Below are positions 23,071 through 31,486 of a stretch of 47,827 bases of DNA, in pieces. The translations under genes were made by a program, and so were the position numbers. The notes beneath the pieces are model-generated. The model had not been told where the DNA came from, did no database searches, and saw only the letters and a list, made by a program, of their open reading frames with translations. The stretch's first letter is position 1, and each line of letters begins with the position of its first letter. Source of the DNA: Moraxellaceae bacterium (lineage in GTDB: Bacteria; Pseudomonadota; Gammaproteobacteria; Pseudomonadales; Moraxellaceae); assembly GCA_025363155.1 (NCBI GenBank), contig JANYEL010000226.1, forward strand, positions 1-47,827. The letters run 5' to 3'.

Positions 23071-23991
23071 CTAATGCGCCGCCACCCGTCCATAAAACAA
23101 GTCAATATCAGCTTGGGTCAGCTTAAAATTAACCAAGTCTTGTTTTCCAAGAGTTGGATACATCAGTGCTTGCGGATCATTACTATGCTTCAAACCCAAT
23201 GCGTGCCCAAACTCATGCGCCAAAATCAAACGTAAATTGTCTTTGTTATCAAATTCATAAATATTAATTTCACTTCCTTTATAAAGCCCTGCTTCAAAAG
23301 GATGACCGGTATAATTTTGATTATAGTTGTGGGCTTGCTGATTATAATGATCGACTTGCGATTGAATCGTTGATGCTTGATTTTTTAGATTGGTTTGTTT
23401 TGCATCAAGAAATGAACTGTTCTGATTAAACGCAGCAACATCACGATTGATTTGATCACCTTCCGCTTGCAACAACTGGGCTTCACTCGGCTTCGCTCCA
23501 CCACGTGAATTAATCAATGCGACACGCTGCTGATGCTCGCTTGCCCGCGCCTTAAGCACAACGAGCTCAGCTTCATGGCTACGATATTCAGCATCAAGCG
23601 CTGATTTTTGCTGTTGAAAATTAGCCGAAGCAGCTTGATTACTCCCCTGACCGTCCGTCAATTCACGCTCAGCATGTTGTCTTGCAATGTTGCTTTGCTG
23701 ACGCTGATCGTAGATAAAATTAACTTTAAACGCTGCCTTCGGATTATAAAAAAACATTTGGCGGCCTAAAGGTTTCTCCCAAATTCTTGCCGCTTCATGC
23801 AGTAAAACCCTAGCTTCACCTTCCGTCAAATTGAAACGAGGATCGATCGTACCAACCTGATAATACACTTCACGCTCAGTTGGAGGCGTCGATAGATCAT
23901 TACGAACAAATTCGTGCCTTTTCAGATAAACAAAACAAAAAGCGACAACCAAACTAAATAAGATAATGATATTACGCAATGACATAGCCAT
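23071..23991 (-). CDS. Matrixin-family zinc metalloprotease, membrane-anchored
   Basis: 306 residues. Residues about 6-23 form an N-terminal membrane anchor (NIIILFSLVVAFCFVYL), so the bulk should face the periplasm. The zinc site HEFGHALGLKH (residues 259-269) is the full HEXXHXXGXXH of matrixin/metzincin proteases, followed by a Met in ALMYP that can serve as the Met-turn. Between the first strand of the fold (about residues 45-95) and the zinc site lies an insertion of about 110 residues, rich in Gln/Ala/Glu and predicted coiled coil, which is unusual for a compact metzincin. Neighbours (rnhB, lpxB) do not suggest a substrate. Fold and metal site are certain, function unknown. Confidence 0.85.
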   Translation of the reverse strand: MAMSLRNIIILFSLVVAFCFVYLKRHEFVRNDLSTPPTEREVYYQVGTIDPRFNLTEGEARVLLHEAARIWEKPLGRQMFFYNPKAAFKVNFIYDQRQQSNIARQHAERELTDGQGSNQAASANFQQQKSALDAEYRSHEAELVVLKARASEHQQRVALINSRGGAKPSEAQLLQAEGDQINRDVAAFNQNSSFLDAKQTNLKNQASTIQSQVDHYNQQAHNYNQNYTGHPFEAGLYKGSEINIYEFDNKDNLRLILAHEFGHALGLKHSNDPQALMYPTLGKQDLVNFKLTQADIDLFYGRVAAH

Positions 23992-24038
23992 CCATTTCTT
24001 GAAATCGAGTGTTTTAAGTATTTATAGGGTGAAACAAA

Positions 24039-24698
24039 TTACTGACCGCGTTCTATTGCATCTCGAACGGGTTTAAACGACCGACGATGATCATCAATCG
24101 CTCCGTGCTCCATCAATGCCGCCACATGCGCCGCAGTCGGATAACCTTTATGCTTGGCAAAACCATATTGTGGATGTATCGCATCTAACGCCTCAAGCTG
24201 GCGATCACGCGTCACCTTCGCCAAAATACTCGCGGCTCCAATGCTAATCTCCAACGCATCACCACCCACAATCGCTTGGCACGGTATGTTTGCATCAGGA
24301 CAACGATTACCATCAATCAACGCCAGACGCGGTACTACAGGCAAACCATTAATCGCACGGCGCATTGCAAGCATTGTCGCGTGCAAAATATTCAACTCAT
24401 CAATCTCAGCGGGTGTCGCTTCAGCTATACAATACGCAGCTGCATTCTCGATAATCAAATCAAATAAACGATGTCGCTGTTTCTCAGTCAATTTCTTAGA
24501 ATCGTTAATACCTAGAATCGGTCGTTCAGGATCTAAAATCACCGCAGCAGCAACAACCGAACCCACCAAAGGCCCACGACCAGCTTCGTCTACACCAGCA
24601 ATACAAAGCATATGCGGTACAACGATCGCTTGCGATGAGCGCACCAAAATACCTTTTTGCTGATGCATTTCTAAATCCTGACTAAACAACGGCATCAT
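24039..24698 (-). CDS. rnhB: Ribonuclease HII
   Basis: 219 residues. It cleaves RNA of RNA-DNA hybrids and removes single ribonucleotides from DNA. Catalytic residues appear in [12 protein letters not shown] (Asp37, Glu38) and ALIDGNRCP (Asp); [14 protein letters not shown] and the C-terminal HKGYPTAAH motif complete the family pattern. AGAGGA lies before the double ATG. The gene overlaps the end of lpxB by 17 bases; lpxB-rnhB is a standard pair behind the lipid A genes. Confidence 0.96.
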   Translation of the reverse strand: MMPLFSQDLEMHQQKGILVRSSQAIVVPHMLCIAGVDEAGRGPLVGSVVAAAVILDPERPILGINDSKKLTEKQRHRLFDLIIENAAAYCIAEATPAEIDELNILHATMLAMRRAINGLPVVPRLALIDGNRCPDANIPCQAIVGGDALEISIGAASILAKVTRDRQLEALDAIHPQYGFAKHKGYPTAAHVAALMEHGAIDDHRRSFKPVRDAIERGQ

Positions 24699-25899
24699 TC
24701 TTTTCCTCTAATAATGACAACACTGCCGCCGCCGCCGAACTGACGTTTTCACTCTGCAAACGAGTATGGATACTACATAGCTCATCATGCTGAGTTTTCC
24801 AAGCGCCCGTACTAAAAGTTTGATCAGCGAGTAATGGCGTCATTTCAGTCACCACATTGTCTACCGTCGCCCTTGATTGAATTAACTCTGGGGAAACCAT
24901 ATGACCTGCGAGAATATTAGGCAATGACAAATAAGGGATCTTAATCATCCAGCGCACAAACAAATACGTCAACCAATGCACACGCCCCACTACAACCATT
25001 GGACGACCCAGTAATAAGGCCTCCAGCGCGGCCGTACCTGACGCGAGCATAACAACATCACTTGCAGCCATCACGCGACGACCAGTACTACCCGCAAGCG
25101 CGCCCTTTTCCTCTGGCTCAAGGATTTGAATCGCTTTTTGTACTTCAGTCGTTTGTTCAGCAACTAAGTCTTTAATTTGCGCAAGTCGCGCGCCATTTGC
25201 CGCAGGAATCATGAAATGTAAATGTGGAAATTTCTTCAGTAATCGCGCGGCACTTTCCAACAATATACCGCCAACCTGCGCCACTTCACTGGAACGACTT
25301 CCTGGCAATATGCCCACTGTCGTTTTATTTACATCTATTCCGAGTACACGTTTTCCATCAGCAACTTGATGATTCAGCGGCAAAGTGCGTGCAAGCGGAT
25401 GCCCCACGAATACAGCATTTACATCATGCTTCGTATAAAAATCAACTTCAAAAGGAAGAATGCACAACACCATATCTACCGCAGCACGAATCCCAACTAC
25501 GCGCCCTTGTCGCCAAGCCCAAACCGAAGGACTGACGTATTGGACAGTTTTGATATTTTTTTCTTTCAATTGTTTGGAAACACGCAGATTAAAATCTGGC
25601 GCATCGACACCAATAAATAAATCAATTTTTTCTTTCTCAAATGTCTCAATCAAACCATCACGGATTTTGAATAATTCTGGCAAACGACCCAAAACTTCAA
25701 ACAAACCAAATAATGATAGACGCTCAAGTGGATACAAGCTGGTCAGACCTTCTGCCTGCATTTGTGGACCGCCAATACCTATGAACTTCACGTTAGGATG
25801 TATTTTTTTTATTTCACGAATCAGATCAGCACCTAAGGTATCTCCCGATAACTCACCTGCAACCATTCCAATTGTAAGCACTCTTGCCGTATCTATCAT
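24682..25899 (-). CDS. lpxB: Lipid-A-disaccharide synthase LpxB
   Basis: 405 residues from the ATG at 25897-25899; a TTG six codons upstream would extend it but has no ribosome site. Peripheral membrane glycosyltransferase (GT19) joining UDP-2,3-diacylglucosamine and lipid X. Motifs: [53 protein letters not shown] and [18 protein letters not shown]. It overlaps rnhB by 17 bases. The rest of the usual lpxD-fabZ-lpxA cluster is not upstream here: the next gene is a divergent permease, so the cluster is split. Confidence 0.96.
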   Translation of the reverse strand: MIDTARVLTIGMVAGELSGDTLGADLIREIKKIHPNVKFIGIGGPQMQAEGLTSLYPLERLSLFGLFEVLGRLPELFKIRDGLIETFEKEKIDLFIGVDAPDFNLRVSKQLKEKNIKTVQYVSPSVWAWRQGRVVGIRAAVDMVLCILPFEVDFYTKHDVNAVFVGHPLARTLPLNHQVADGKRVLGIDVNKTTVGILPGSRSSEVAQVGGILLESAARLLKKFPHLHFMIPAANGARLAQIKDLVAEQTTEVQKAIQILEPEEKGALAGSTGRRVMAASDVVMLASGTAALEALLLGRPMVVVGRVHWLTYLFVRWMIKIPYLSLPNILAGHMVSPELIQSRATVDNVVTEMTPLLADQTFSTGAWKTQHDELCSIHTRLQSENVSSAAAAVLSLLEEKNDAVV

Positions 25900-26116
25900 G
25901 CCGCGTGATCCAACCAATATTTAGCGAGTAGTTTAGCATCGACGCATCAGCTCACAACATTTCACGGCAGATTAATCTCGAAAACCTTTTTGGTTCTATG
26001 TCGCCGCCCATATATCTCTTTTATTCATAAGCTATCCATTTTTAATCAATTGTAAAGCAAAGCGAACACGCCTATCCTTTCGCAATATTTCCGCTAAAGT
26101 TATCAGTATTACTTAT

Positions 26117-27028
26117 ATGACTACAGATTATTATTTCATCCTTGCTGGACTCCTCGTCGGTTTCTGCGTTGGCGTTACAGGCGTTGGCGGTGGCTCACTC
26201 ATGACGCCAATTCTGATCAGTGTCATGGGCATTCCGCCACAGGTCGCGATTGGTACTGACTTGTTGTACGCCTCAATTTCTAAATTCTGCGGCTCGCTTG
26301 TCCATGCCAAGAAACTCAATATCGTTTGGCCAATCGTGATTTTTCTATCAATTGGTAGTATTCCAGCATCTTTAGGAACAACTTGGGCGCTACATCATTT
26401 TTTCAGTTCTGCGAATGAATATAAGAAACTGCTCACCATTGTGCTCGGTTTTATGTTGGTTTTAACGGGTATTTCAATTCTGTTTCGTGCTCGAATCGAG
26501 CAGTTCTTTGCCAAGCGTCGTGGCATGACCCCAGAACAACGTCATTCTCTCCATCATGCAGACAGCGATGAAGCCCAAGCTATACAGGCAAAAGCACTGA
26601 TTAAAAATAAAACTATGATCATTGTTATGGGAGCGGTTTTAGGTGTTTTCGTCACTTTGTCTTCGGTTGGCGCAGGCGCGTTTGGTGTAATGGCTTTGGT
26701 TCTATTATTTCCAAACTTACCGATGATTCGCATTATTGGATCAGACGTCGTTCACGCTGTTCTGCTGACCTTGGTTGCGGGGCTTGGACATTTGGTTTCT
26801 GGCAATGTGGACTTTCACATGTTGACCTTTTTGCTAATTGGCGCAATCCCAGCCATTATTGTCGGCACATTGGTCAGTTCAAAACTGCCTGAACATCAAA
26901 TCCGCCGCGTGCTTGGCGTGACATTACTGCTCCTCGGCATTAACTTCGTGGTCAACCCAGTGAAAGCAAAAGCTGCACCGACTGCACCACCTGTTGCCGC
27001 CATTCACAACCCAAAAGTCGCCAGCTAA
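26117..27028 (+). CDS. TSUP (TauE/SafE) family membrane permease
   Basis: 303 residues. Hydrophobic protein with about eight membrane segments in two halves, each starting with the family hallmark: GVTGVGGGSLMTPILI near residue 20 and LSSVGAGAFGVMALVLLFP near residue 185. Members export or import sulfite, sulfonates or related organic anions. A hydrophilic loop near residues 130-160 separates the halves, and the C-terminus is a short Ala/Pro-rich tail. It stands alone, divergent from lpxB, with a terminator behind it; substrate cannot be assigned. Confidence 0.9.
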   Translation: MTTDYYFILAGLLVGFCVGVTGVGGGSLMTPILISVMGIPPQVAIGTDLLYASISKFCGSLVHAKKLNIVWPIVIFLSIGSIPASLGTTWALHHFFSSANEYKKLLTIVLGFMLVLTGISILFRARIEQFFAKRRGMTPEQRHSLHHADSDEAQAIQAKALIKNKTMIIVMGAVLGVFVTLSSVGAGAFGVMALVLLFPNLPMIRIIGSDVVHAVLLTLVAGLGHLVSGNVDFHMLTFLLIGAIPAIIVGTLVSSKLPEHQIRRVLGVTLLLLGINFVVNPVKAKAAPTAPPVAAIHNPKVAS

Positions 27029-27073
27029 TCTTCGACACTTGTCAATTTAGATAAAATGACTATTAGTTGCATA

Positions 27074-27102
27074 AAAATCGCTCAATTCGAGCGTTTTTTT
27101 TT
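27074..27102 (+). terminator. Intrinsic terminator after the TSUP permease
   Basis: CGCTC (27079-27083) and GAGCG (27089-27093) form a short stem extended by A-T pairs, followed by nine T residues. Confidence 0.8.
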
Positions 27103-27183
27103 GGTCAATCCCTTGTACTGATCTCGAGTTGCCCTCATTCTTAACGGTTAGTGCAATTATTAATTTATTTTGGTGAAAACGTC

Positions 27184-28281
27184 GTGTCTACCGCAGCAGA
27201 AAATCAAGCAACACCTCTAGATGAACAAGTAGAAGACATTAACATTGGCGCGATTGAGCTGCTGGTGACTCCTGCTGAACTGAAAACTGAACTTCCATTA
27301 TCAGCTGCAGCCAAAGCAACCGTGTTGGCGGGTCGTAAAACGATCCGTAATATTTTGGATGGTTCTGATCCACGTCTATTTGTGGTGATTGGTCCATGTT
27401 CAATCCACGACCCCAAAGCTGCCCATGAATACGCTGATCGCTTAAAAGTACTTGCTGAACAAGTCAAAGATACTTTGTACCTCGTCATGCGCGTGTACTT
27501 TGAAAAACCACGGACAACTGTCGGCTGGAAAGGTCTGATCAACGATCCAGACATGAATGATTCATTCAATGTCGAAAAAGGCCTACGCCAAGGTCGAGAA
27601 CTTCTGCTTGCGTTGAATGAACAAGGCTTGCCTTGTGCAACTGAAGCGCTTGATCCGAATTCGCCACAATATTTGCAAGACCTGATTAGCTGGTCAGCAA
27701 TTGGCGCGCGTACCACTGAAAGCCAAACGCACCGTGAAATGTCTTCAGGACTATCCTCGCCTGTCGGCTTCAAAAACGGCACTGACGGCGGTATGACTGT
27801 GGCAATCAATGCAATGCAAGCTGTTGCTTTTGGTCACAGTTTCCTAGGTTTAAATGGCGATGGTCGAGTTGCCGTGATTCGCACTAACGGAAATCCATAC
27901 GGACACGTTGTACTCCGTGGTGGCGCGGGTAAACCAAATTATGATTCAACGGCGGTTGCTTCAGTTGAAGCGGCATTGGCAAAAGCAAAAGTCAGCGGAA
28001 AAATCATGATTGATGCCAGCCATGCCAACTCCAACAAAGACCCGTACTTGCAGCCAGTGGTATTAGAAAACATCACTAACCAAATCATTGATGGCAATAA
28101 ATCAATCGTTGGCTTGATGGTAGAAAGCCATCTGAAAGGCGGTCGCCAAGACATTCCTGCGGACTTATCTCAACTGGTTTATGGTCAATCCGTGACTGAT
28201 GGCTGTATTGATTGGGACACCACAGAGAAAGCATTGCTCGACATGCACAATGCATTGAAAGGTGTATTGCCAACTCGTTAA
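27184..28281 (+). CDS. 3-deoxy-7-phosphoheptulonate synthase, AroG/AroF/AroH class
   Basis: 365 residues from the GTG at 27184-27186, preceded by GGTGA at usable distance; a GTG at 27151 is possible but lacks a ribosome site. It condenses phosphoenolpyruvate and erythrose 4-phosphate in the first step of the shikimate pathway. Class I motifs: VVIGPCSIHD, MRVYFEKPRTTVGWKG, ATEALDP, SWSAIGARTTESQTHREM, PVGFKNGTDG, IMIDASHANS and GLMVESHL. The feedback amino acid cannot be told from sequence, so no aroF/G/H symbol is given. A phosphatase-like gene follows 25 bases downstream, probably on the same transcript. Confidence 0.95.
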   Translation: MSTAAENQATPLDEQVEDINIGAIELLVTPAELKTELPLSAAAKATVLAGRKTIRNILDGSDPRLFVVIGPCSIHDPKAAHEYADRLKVLAEQVKDTLYLVMRVYFEKPRTTVGWKGLINDPDMNDSFNVEKGLRQGRELLLALNEQGLPCATEALDPNSPQYLQDLISWSAIGARTTESQTHREMSSGLSSPVGFKNGTDGGMTVAINAMQAVAFGHSFLGLNGDGRVAVIRTNGNPYGHVVLRGGAGKPNYDSTAVASVEAALAKAKVSGKIMIDASHANSNKDPYLQPVVLENITNQIIDGNKSIVGLMVESHLKGGRQDIPADLSQLVYGQSVTDGCIDWDTTEKALLDMHNALKGVLPTR

Positions 28282-28306
28282 GAGCGAGCTAAAAAAGAGA
28301 AATATC

Positions 28307-28813
28307 ATGAACGAAAGCCAAAATATGAAAGCAATGCCAGATTCTTCTGCACTGTCCAATATTTTGGCTTTTCAATGTGTGCATGAAAATCTTGCCACGT
28401 CAGGACAACCCAGTTCTGACGAACTAGCTCTCATTGCTCAAGCAGCCTTTAAGGTTGTTATTAATCTCGCATTAACTGATGCAAGTAATGTATTGGTTGG
28501 CGAGGATCGCCGTGTGCTTGAACTCGGCATGGACTACATCAACCTGCCCATGCTTTTTGATCGCCCTTCCTATATGCAGGCCTTGCGCGTGCTCGATACA
28601 CTCAAATCCTTACATCATCAAAAAGTCTGGCTGCACTGCGCGCTGAATATGCGCGTCTCTAGTCTTATGTATATTTTTCGAGTTCATCATTTAATGATGG
28701 ATGAGGTGGATGCAAAGGTTTTTCTTGATCAAATTTGGACGCCAAATGTTGAGTGGTCTGACATTATTCAGCAACTTGAAAAGCATTATCTTGGGCATTT
28801 TCAAACGGATTGA
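28307..28813 (+). CDS. Protein tyrosine phosphatase-like protein with a CX4R signature
   Basis: 168 residues from the ATG at 28307, with AGAG before it; an upstream extension to 28262 would overlap the aro gene and is unlikely. Residues about 20-120 follow the dual-specificity phosphatase pattern: CVHENLATSGQPSSDELALI, then VVINLAL, a DYINLPMLF strand, and WLHCALNMRVS at the P-loop. The P-loop reads H-C-x4-R rather than H-C-x5-R, so phosphate binding may be altered; I recall the same spacing in relatives annotated as protein tyrosine phosphatase family, which suggests a real subfamily rather than a mutation. Probably cytoplasmic (no signal). Placed 25 bases behind DAHP synthase; a link to aromatic biosynthesis is only positional. 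Confidence 0.75.
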   Translation: MNESQNMKAMPDSSALSNILAFQCVHENLATSGQPSSDELALIAQAAFKVVINLALTDASNVLVGEDRRVLELGMDYINLPMLFDRPSYMQALRVLDTLKSLHHQKVWLHCALNMRVSSLMYIFRVHHLMMDEVDAKVFLDQIWTPNVEWSDIIQQLEKHYLGHFQTD

Positions 28814-28834
28814 TTTGGACATTGACCAGCCCTC

Positions 28835-28910
28835 ATTGTAAGGGCGAACCTATGGTCGCCCTAAATGAATTCAAATAAGAGCGACCACAGGTTCGCCCGT
28901 ACATTACAAT
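28835..28910. repeat. Long palindromic element between convergent genes
   Basis: ATTGTAAGGGCGAACCTATGG with GTCGCCCT on the left pairs with GAGCGACCACAGGTTCGCCC and TACATTACAAT on the right, leaving a loop of about 16 A+T-rich bases. The arms are about 25-30 bases with few mismatches. It can act as bidirectional terminator for the phosphatase and cysQ genes, but its length and the GGGCGAACC text look like a dispersed REP/MITE-type repeat. Confidence 0.7.
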
Positions 28911-28928
28911 TAAAAACCCATCACCAAA

Positions 28929-29843
28929 TCATCTAAAATGATGCTCTTCCGCAACAAACGCCTTCGGCAACACCGCTGGCAACAAATCACGATCAATCAC
29001 CGCAATAAATCCACCATTCAACAATCGATTGCGCTGGTTATACATAAACGGTCTCCCCGTTAAATCAACCAATGCACCGCCAAGCACTTCAAGCAAACAT
29101 TGCCCAGAAGCCGTATCCCACTCAGACGTCGGATGCAAACGCGGATAGAGATCAATCTCACCATCCACCATCAAGCAAAATTTATAAGCACTGCCTGCAT
29201 TGATCGTGTAGAACTCAAATCCAGAATCAGTGAGCTGTTGCTGATATTCGGCATATTGTGGTCGCGATGAACTGCGCGACATGGCTGTATTTAATAAAGG
29301 TCCTTTGACTGCGCGAATCAATAGCCCATGTTTACTACCATCCGCATTAACCCGATACGCCTGTTTAGGCTGCGCGTGATGTGCAAGTAAATTGTTGCTC
29401 GCTACGTAAACTTGCTTTTTCAGCGGAACGCCAATCACACCAATCAAAACCTGCCCCGCCTCAACTAAGGCAATATTGACAGTGAACTCACCCGTTTTTT
29501 TGATAAATTCACGCGTTCCATCCAGCGGATCGACCAACCAAAACCGTTGCCATTCTTTACGAGAACTGACATCTGCAGACTCTTCAGATAACACAGGAAT
29601 ATCAGGCGTTAGTTTAAGCAATGCCGCTTCAATCAAATCATGTGCTGCGATATCCGCCGCTGTGACGGGCGAAGCATCATTTTTTGTTTCAATGTCGATA
29701 GAGCTTTGCAAATGATTATTATAAAATACAGTCAGTAGCTCGCCTGCCTGCTGAGTAATGCTAACAATCGCAGGAAGTAATTGTGAGAAATCCAATACGG
29801 GTAATGAACTTGTACTGGTCATTTGCAAATGTTCGTTATTCAT
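28929..29843 (-). CDS. cysQ: 3'(2'),5'-bisphosphate nucleotidase CysQ
   Basis: 304 residues. Mg-dependent, Li-sensitive phosphatase of the inositol monophosphatase fold that hydrolyses PAP to AMP, relieving inhibition in sulfur assimilation and RNA turnover. Motifs in order: SPVTAADIAAHDLI, VLSEESADV (metal-binding Glu), WLVDPLDGTREFIKKTGEFTVNIAL shown by position (D-P-L-D-G-T core), and SEWDTASGQCLLEVLGG with the last metal Asp. Slightly longer than E. coli CysQ because of an N-terminal stretch. Divergent from the HAD phosphatase gene yrfG. Confidence 0.92.
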   Translation of the reverse strand: MNNEHLQMTSTSSLPVLDFSQLLPAIVSITQQAGELLTVFYNNHLQSSIDIETKNDASPVTAADIAAHDLIEAALLKLTPDIPVLSEESADVSSRKEWQRFWLVDPLDGTREFIKKTGEFTVNIALVEAGQVLIGVIGVPLKKQVYVASNNLLAHHAQPKQAYRVNADGSKHGLLIRAVKGPLLNTAMSRSSSRPQYAEYQQQLTDSGFEFYTINAGSAYKFCLMVDGEIDLYPRLHPTSEWDTASGQCLLEVLGGALVDLTGRPFMYNQRNRLLNGGFIAVIDRDLLPAVLPKAFVAEEHHFR

Positions 29844-29975
29844 AAATTTTCCAGTTCAAGATAAATGTATTTGCAGACTATTAATGAAGTCTTCTTAAAA
29901 AAGTAGATTACTGCCTTGAACCTGCATGCTGTATCTTTGCATAATCCACATCGACACATAAAGGAATATTACAAC

Positions 29976-30650
29976 ATGACCCTCAATATTGATTGGACGC
30001 AAATTGATACTGTCATGTTCGATATGGATGGCACCTTACTCGATCTCGCTTTTGATAATTTCTTTTGGCGTGAAGCCGTGATTGATGCTTGGGCGGATTC
30101 ACAACAAGTGTCTCGCGAGCATGCTATTCAAAATCTAACACCGCTGTTTAAAGCACAAGAAGGCTGCTTGAATTGGTATTCCTTGCCTTACTGGAGTGAT
30201 ACTTTGCAATTAGATTTGCAAGCACTCAAAGCCCATCACAGTGATCTTATCTCGCTACGTGCAGGTGTCCCAGTTTTATTGAGCACACTGCAAGCTCATG
30301 GCAAAGAACTTTGGTTAGTCACCAACGCGCACCCACAAGCATTACAAATCAAACTCAACAAAACAGGTCTTGGTGATTTCTTTACAACGATTATTACCAG
30401 TCATGAATATGGTTTTGCTAAGGAACAAATCAATTTTTGGCATGAAATGCAGGAAACCAACTCATTTACTCCTTCGCGCAGTTTAATGATTGATGATAGC
30501 GAACCTGTTTTGCATACGGCACAAGCTTTTGGTTTGCATGTCCTGGGAATTGAACAACCCGATAGCCAGCTCCCAGCGCGAGAAAACTTACATCACCCGA
30601 CCATCCGAGATTGGTCAGAATTGGTTTATGGTTTAGACGTATTAGAATAA
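29976..30650 (+). CDS. yrfG: HAD-family GMP/IMP nucleotidase YrfG
   Basis: 224 residues from the ATG at 29976 preceded by AAGGA at 10 bases. HAD phosphatase: nucleophile motif VMFDMDGTLLDL, motif II LWLVTNAHP, motif III Lys in GFAKEQINFW, motif IV SLMIDDSEPVL. In E. coli YrfG dephosphorylates GMP and IMP. It lies directly upstream of hslR (42-base gap), the same pair as yrfG-hslR in E. coli, which supports the symbol. Confidence 0.9.
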   Translation: MTLNIDWTQIDTVMFDMDGTLLDLAFDNFFWREAVIDAWADSQQVSREHAIQNLTPLFKAQEGCLNWYSLPYWSDTLQLDLQALKAHHSDLISLRAGVPVLLSTLQAHGKELWLVTNAHPQALQIKLNKTGLGDFFTTIITSHEYGFAKEQINFWHEMQETNSFTPSRSLMIDDSEPVLHTAQAFGLHVLGIEQPDSQLPARENLHHPTIRDWSELVYGLDVLE

Positions 30651-30692
30651 AGCCTCAAAAACACGTTCTTTGAAATACGCAAATAAATCTGG

Positions 30693-31145
30693 ATGCATAT
30701 GAAACAAGAAAAATCTTCACAAAATCAATTAAAGAATGAAACGGCTGTTCGGATTGATAAATGGCTTTGGGCGGCACGTTTTTACCGTACACGGACTACG
30801 GCAAAAGACGCGATCGATGGAGGAAAAGTTCATTTTCAAGGTGAACGAGTCAAAGTAAGTAAAGAAATTCGGGTTGGGATGGAGTTAACCATTCGCCAAG
30901 GATTTGAAGAAAAAACGGTGGTGATCACAGCGCTGAGTGCTGTGCGTGGTAATGCAACTGTGGCACAGTTACTTTATGCGGAAACACCAGCTAGCATCGC
31001 TAAGCGTGAACTTTTTCAAGCTGCGCGCAAACTATCGAATCTCGCAAGACCTGATCATCGACCTAACAAACATGAGCGTCAACAATTACAAAGATTTCAG
31101 AATAGAAACTCCTTCAACGACGACATTTTAGACGATGGTTTCTAA
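30693..31145 (+). CDS. hslR: Heat shock protein 15, ribosome-associated S4-domain protein
   Basis: 150 residues. S4 RNA-binding domain: VRIDKWLWAARFYRTRTTAKDAI, GGKVHFQGERVK and the following KEIRVGMELTI segment; then a basic C-terminal tail (RPDHRPNKHERQQLQRFQ). Hsp15 binds 50S subunits that carry a nascent chain after stalled translation and helps recycle them. Follows yrfG as in E. coli; hslO is not present behind it. Start could be this ATG or the Met two codons later. Confidence 0.93.
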   Translation: MHMKQEKSSQNQLKNETAVRIDKWLWAARFYRTRTTAKDAIDGGKVHFQGERVKVSKEIRVGMELTIRQGFEEKTVVITALSAVRGNATVAQLLYAETPASIAKRELFQAARKLSNLARPDHRPNKHERQQLQRFQNRNSFNDDILDDGF

Positions 31146-31486
31146 GTCTAGAAGAACACCATAAAATATTCTTATTCCTATGAACAAGTTGGACGTTTTG
31201 TAATCATTTTTCCAAGTTACTGTAAACTGTGAGCCAATCGGCAATTTTTTTATAGAAAATAAGCAACAAGCCTACACTTCGTTACTTTTTTGAGCTATAT
31301 TGTGAATAATTGATGAATCTATAGCATAGTTATTGCAAAGATACGCTTTAAGGATTGAGCTAAGTATTTTCAAAATAAACAGCAACTTGTTGAGCCGTTC
31401 AAGATGAACTGTTTCCAACATTATTATTGAAAGACATAGCCAAAAAGGACCGCTGGATATTTTATAAAGAGTTAAGCGAGAACAAC
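31146..31486. other. 341-base gap between hslR and the PilZ-like gene
   Basis: A+T rich. GCCAATCGGCAATTTTTTTAT near 31233-31254 could be a very weak terminator for hslR (3-base stem only). The promoter of the PilZ-like/fimX pair should lie in the second half, but no pair of boxes stands out. An in-frame TTG at 31427 would extend the downstream gene by 20 codons without support from a ribosome site. Confidence 0.4.

Noticed and set aside
27204-27809. A 201-codon minus-strand frame opposite DAHP synthase
   Set aside because: Shadow of a strongly conserved enzyme; Ser/Arg-rich translation without recognisable motifs.
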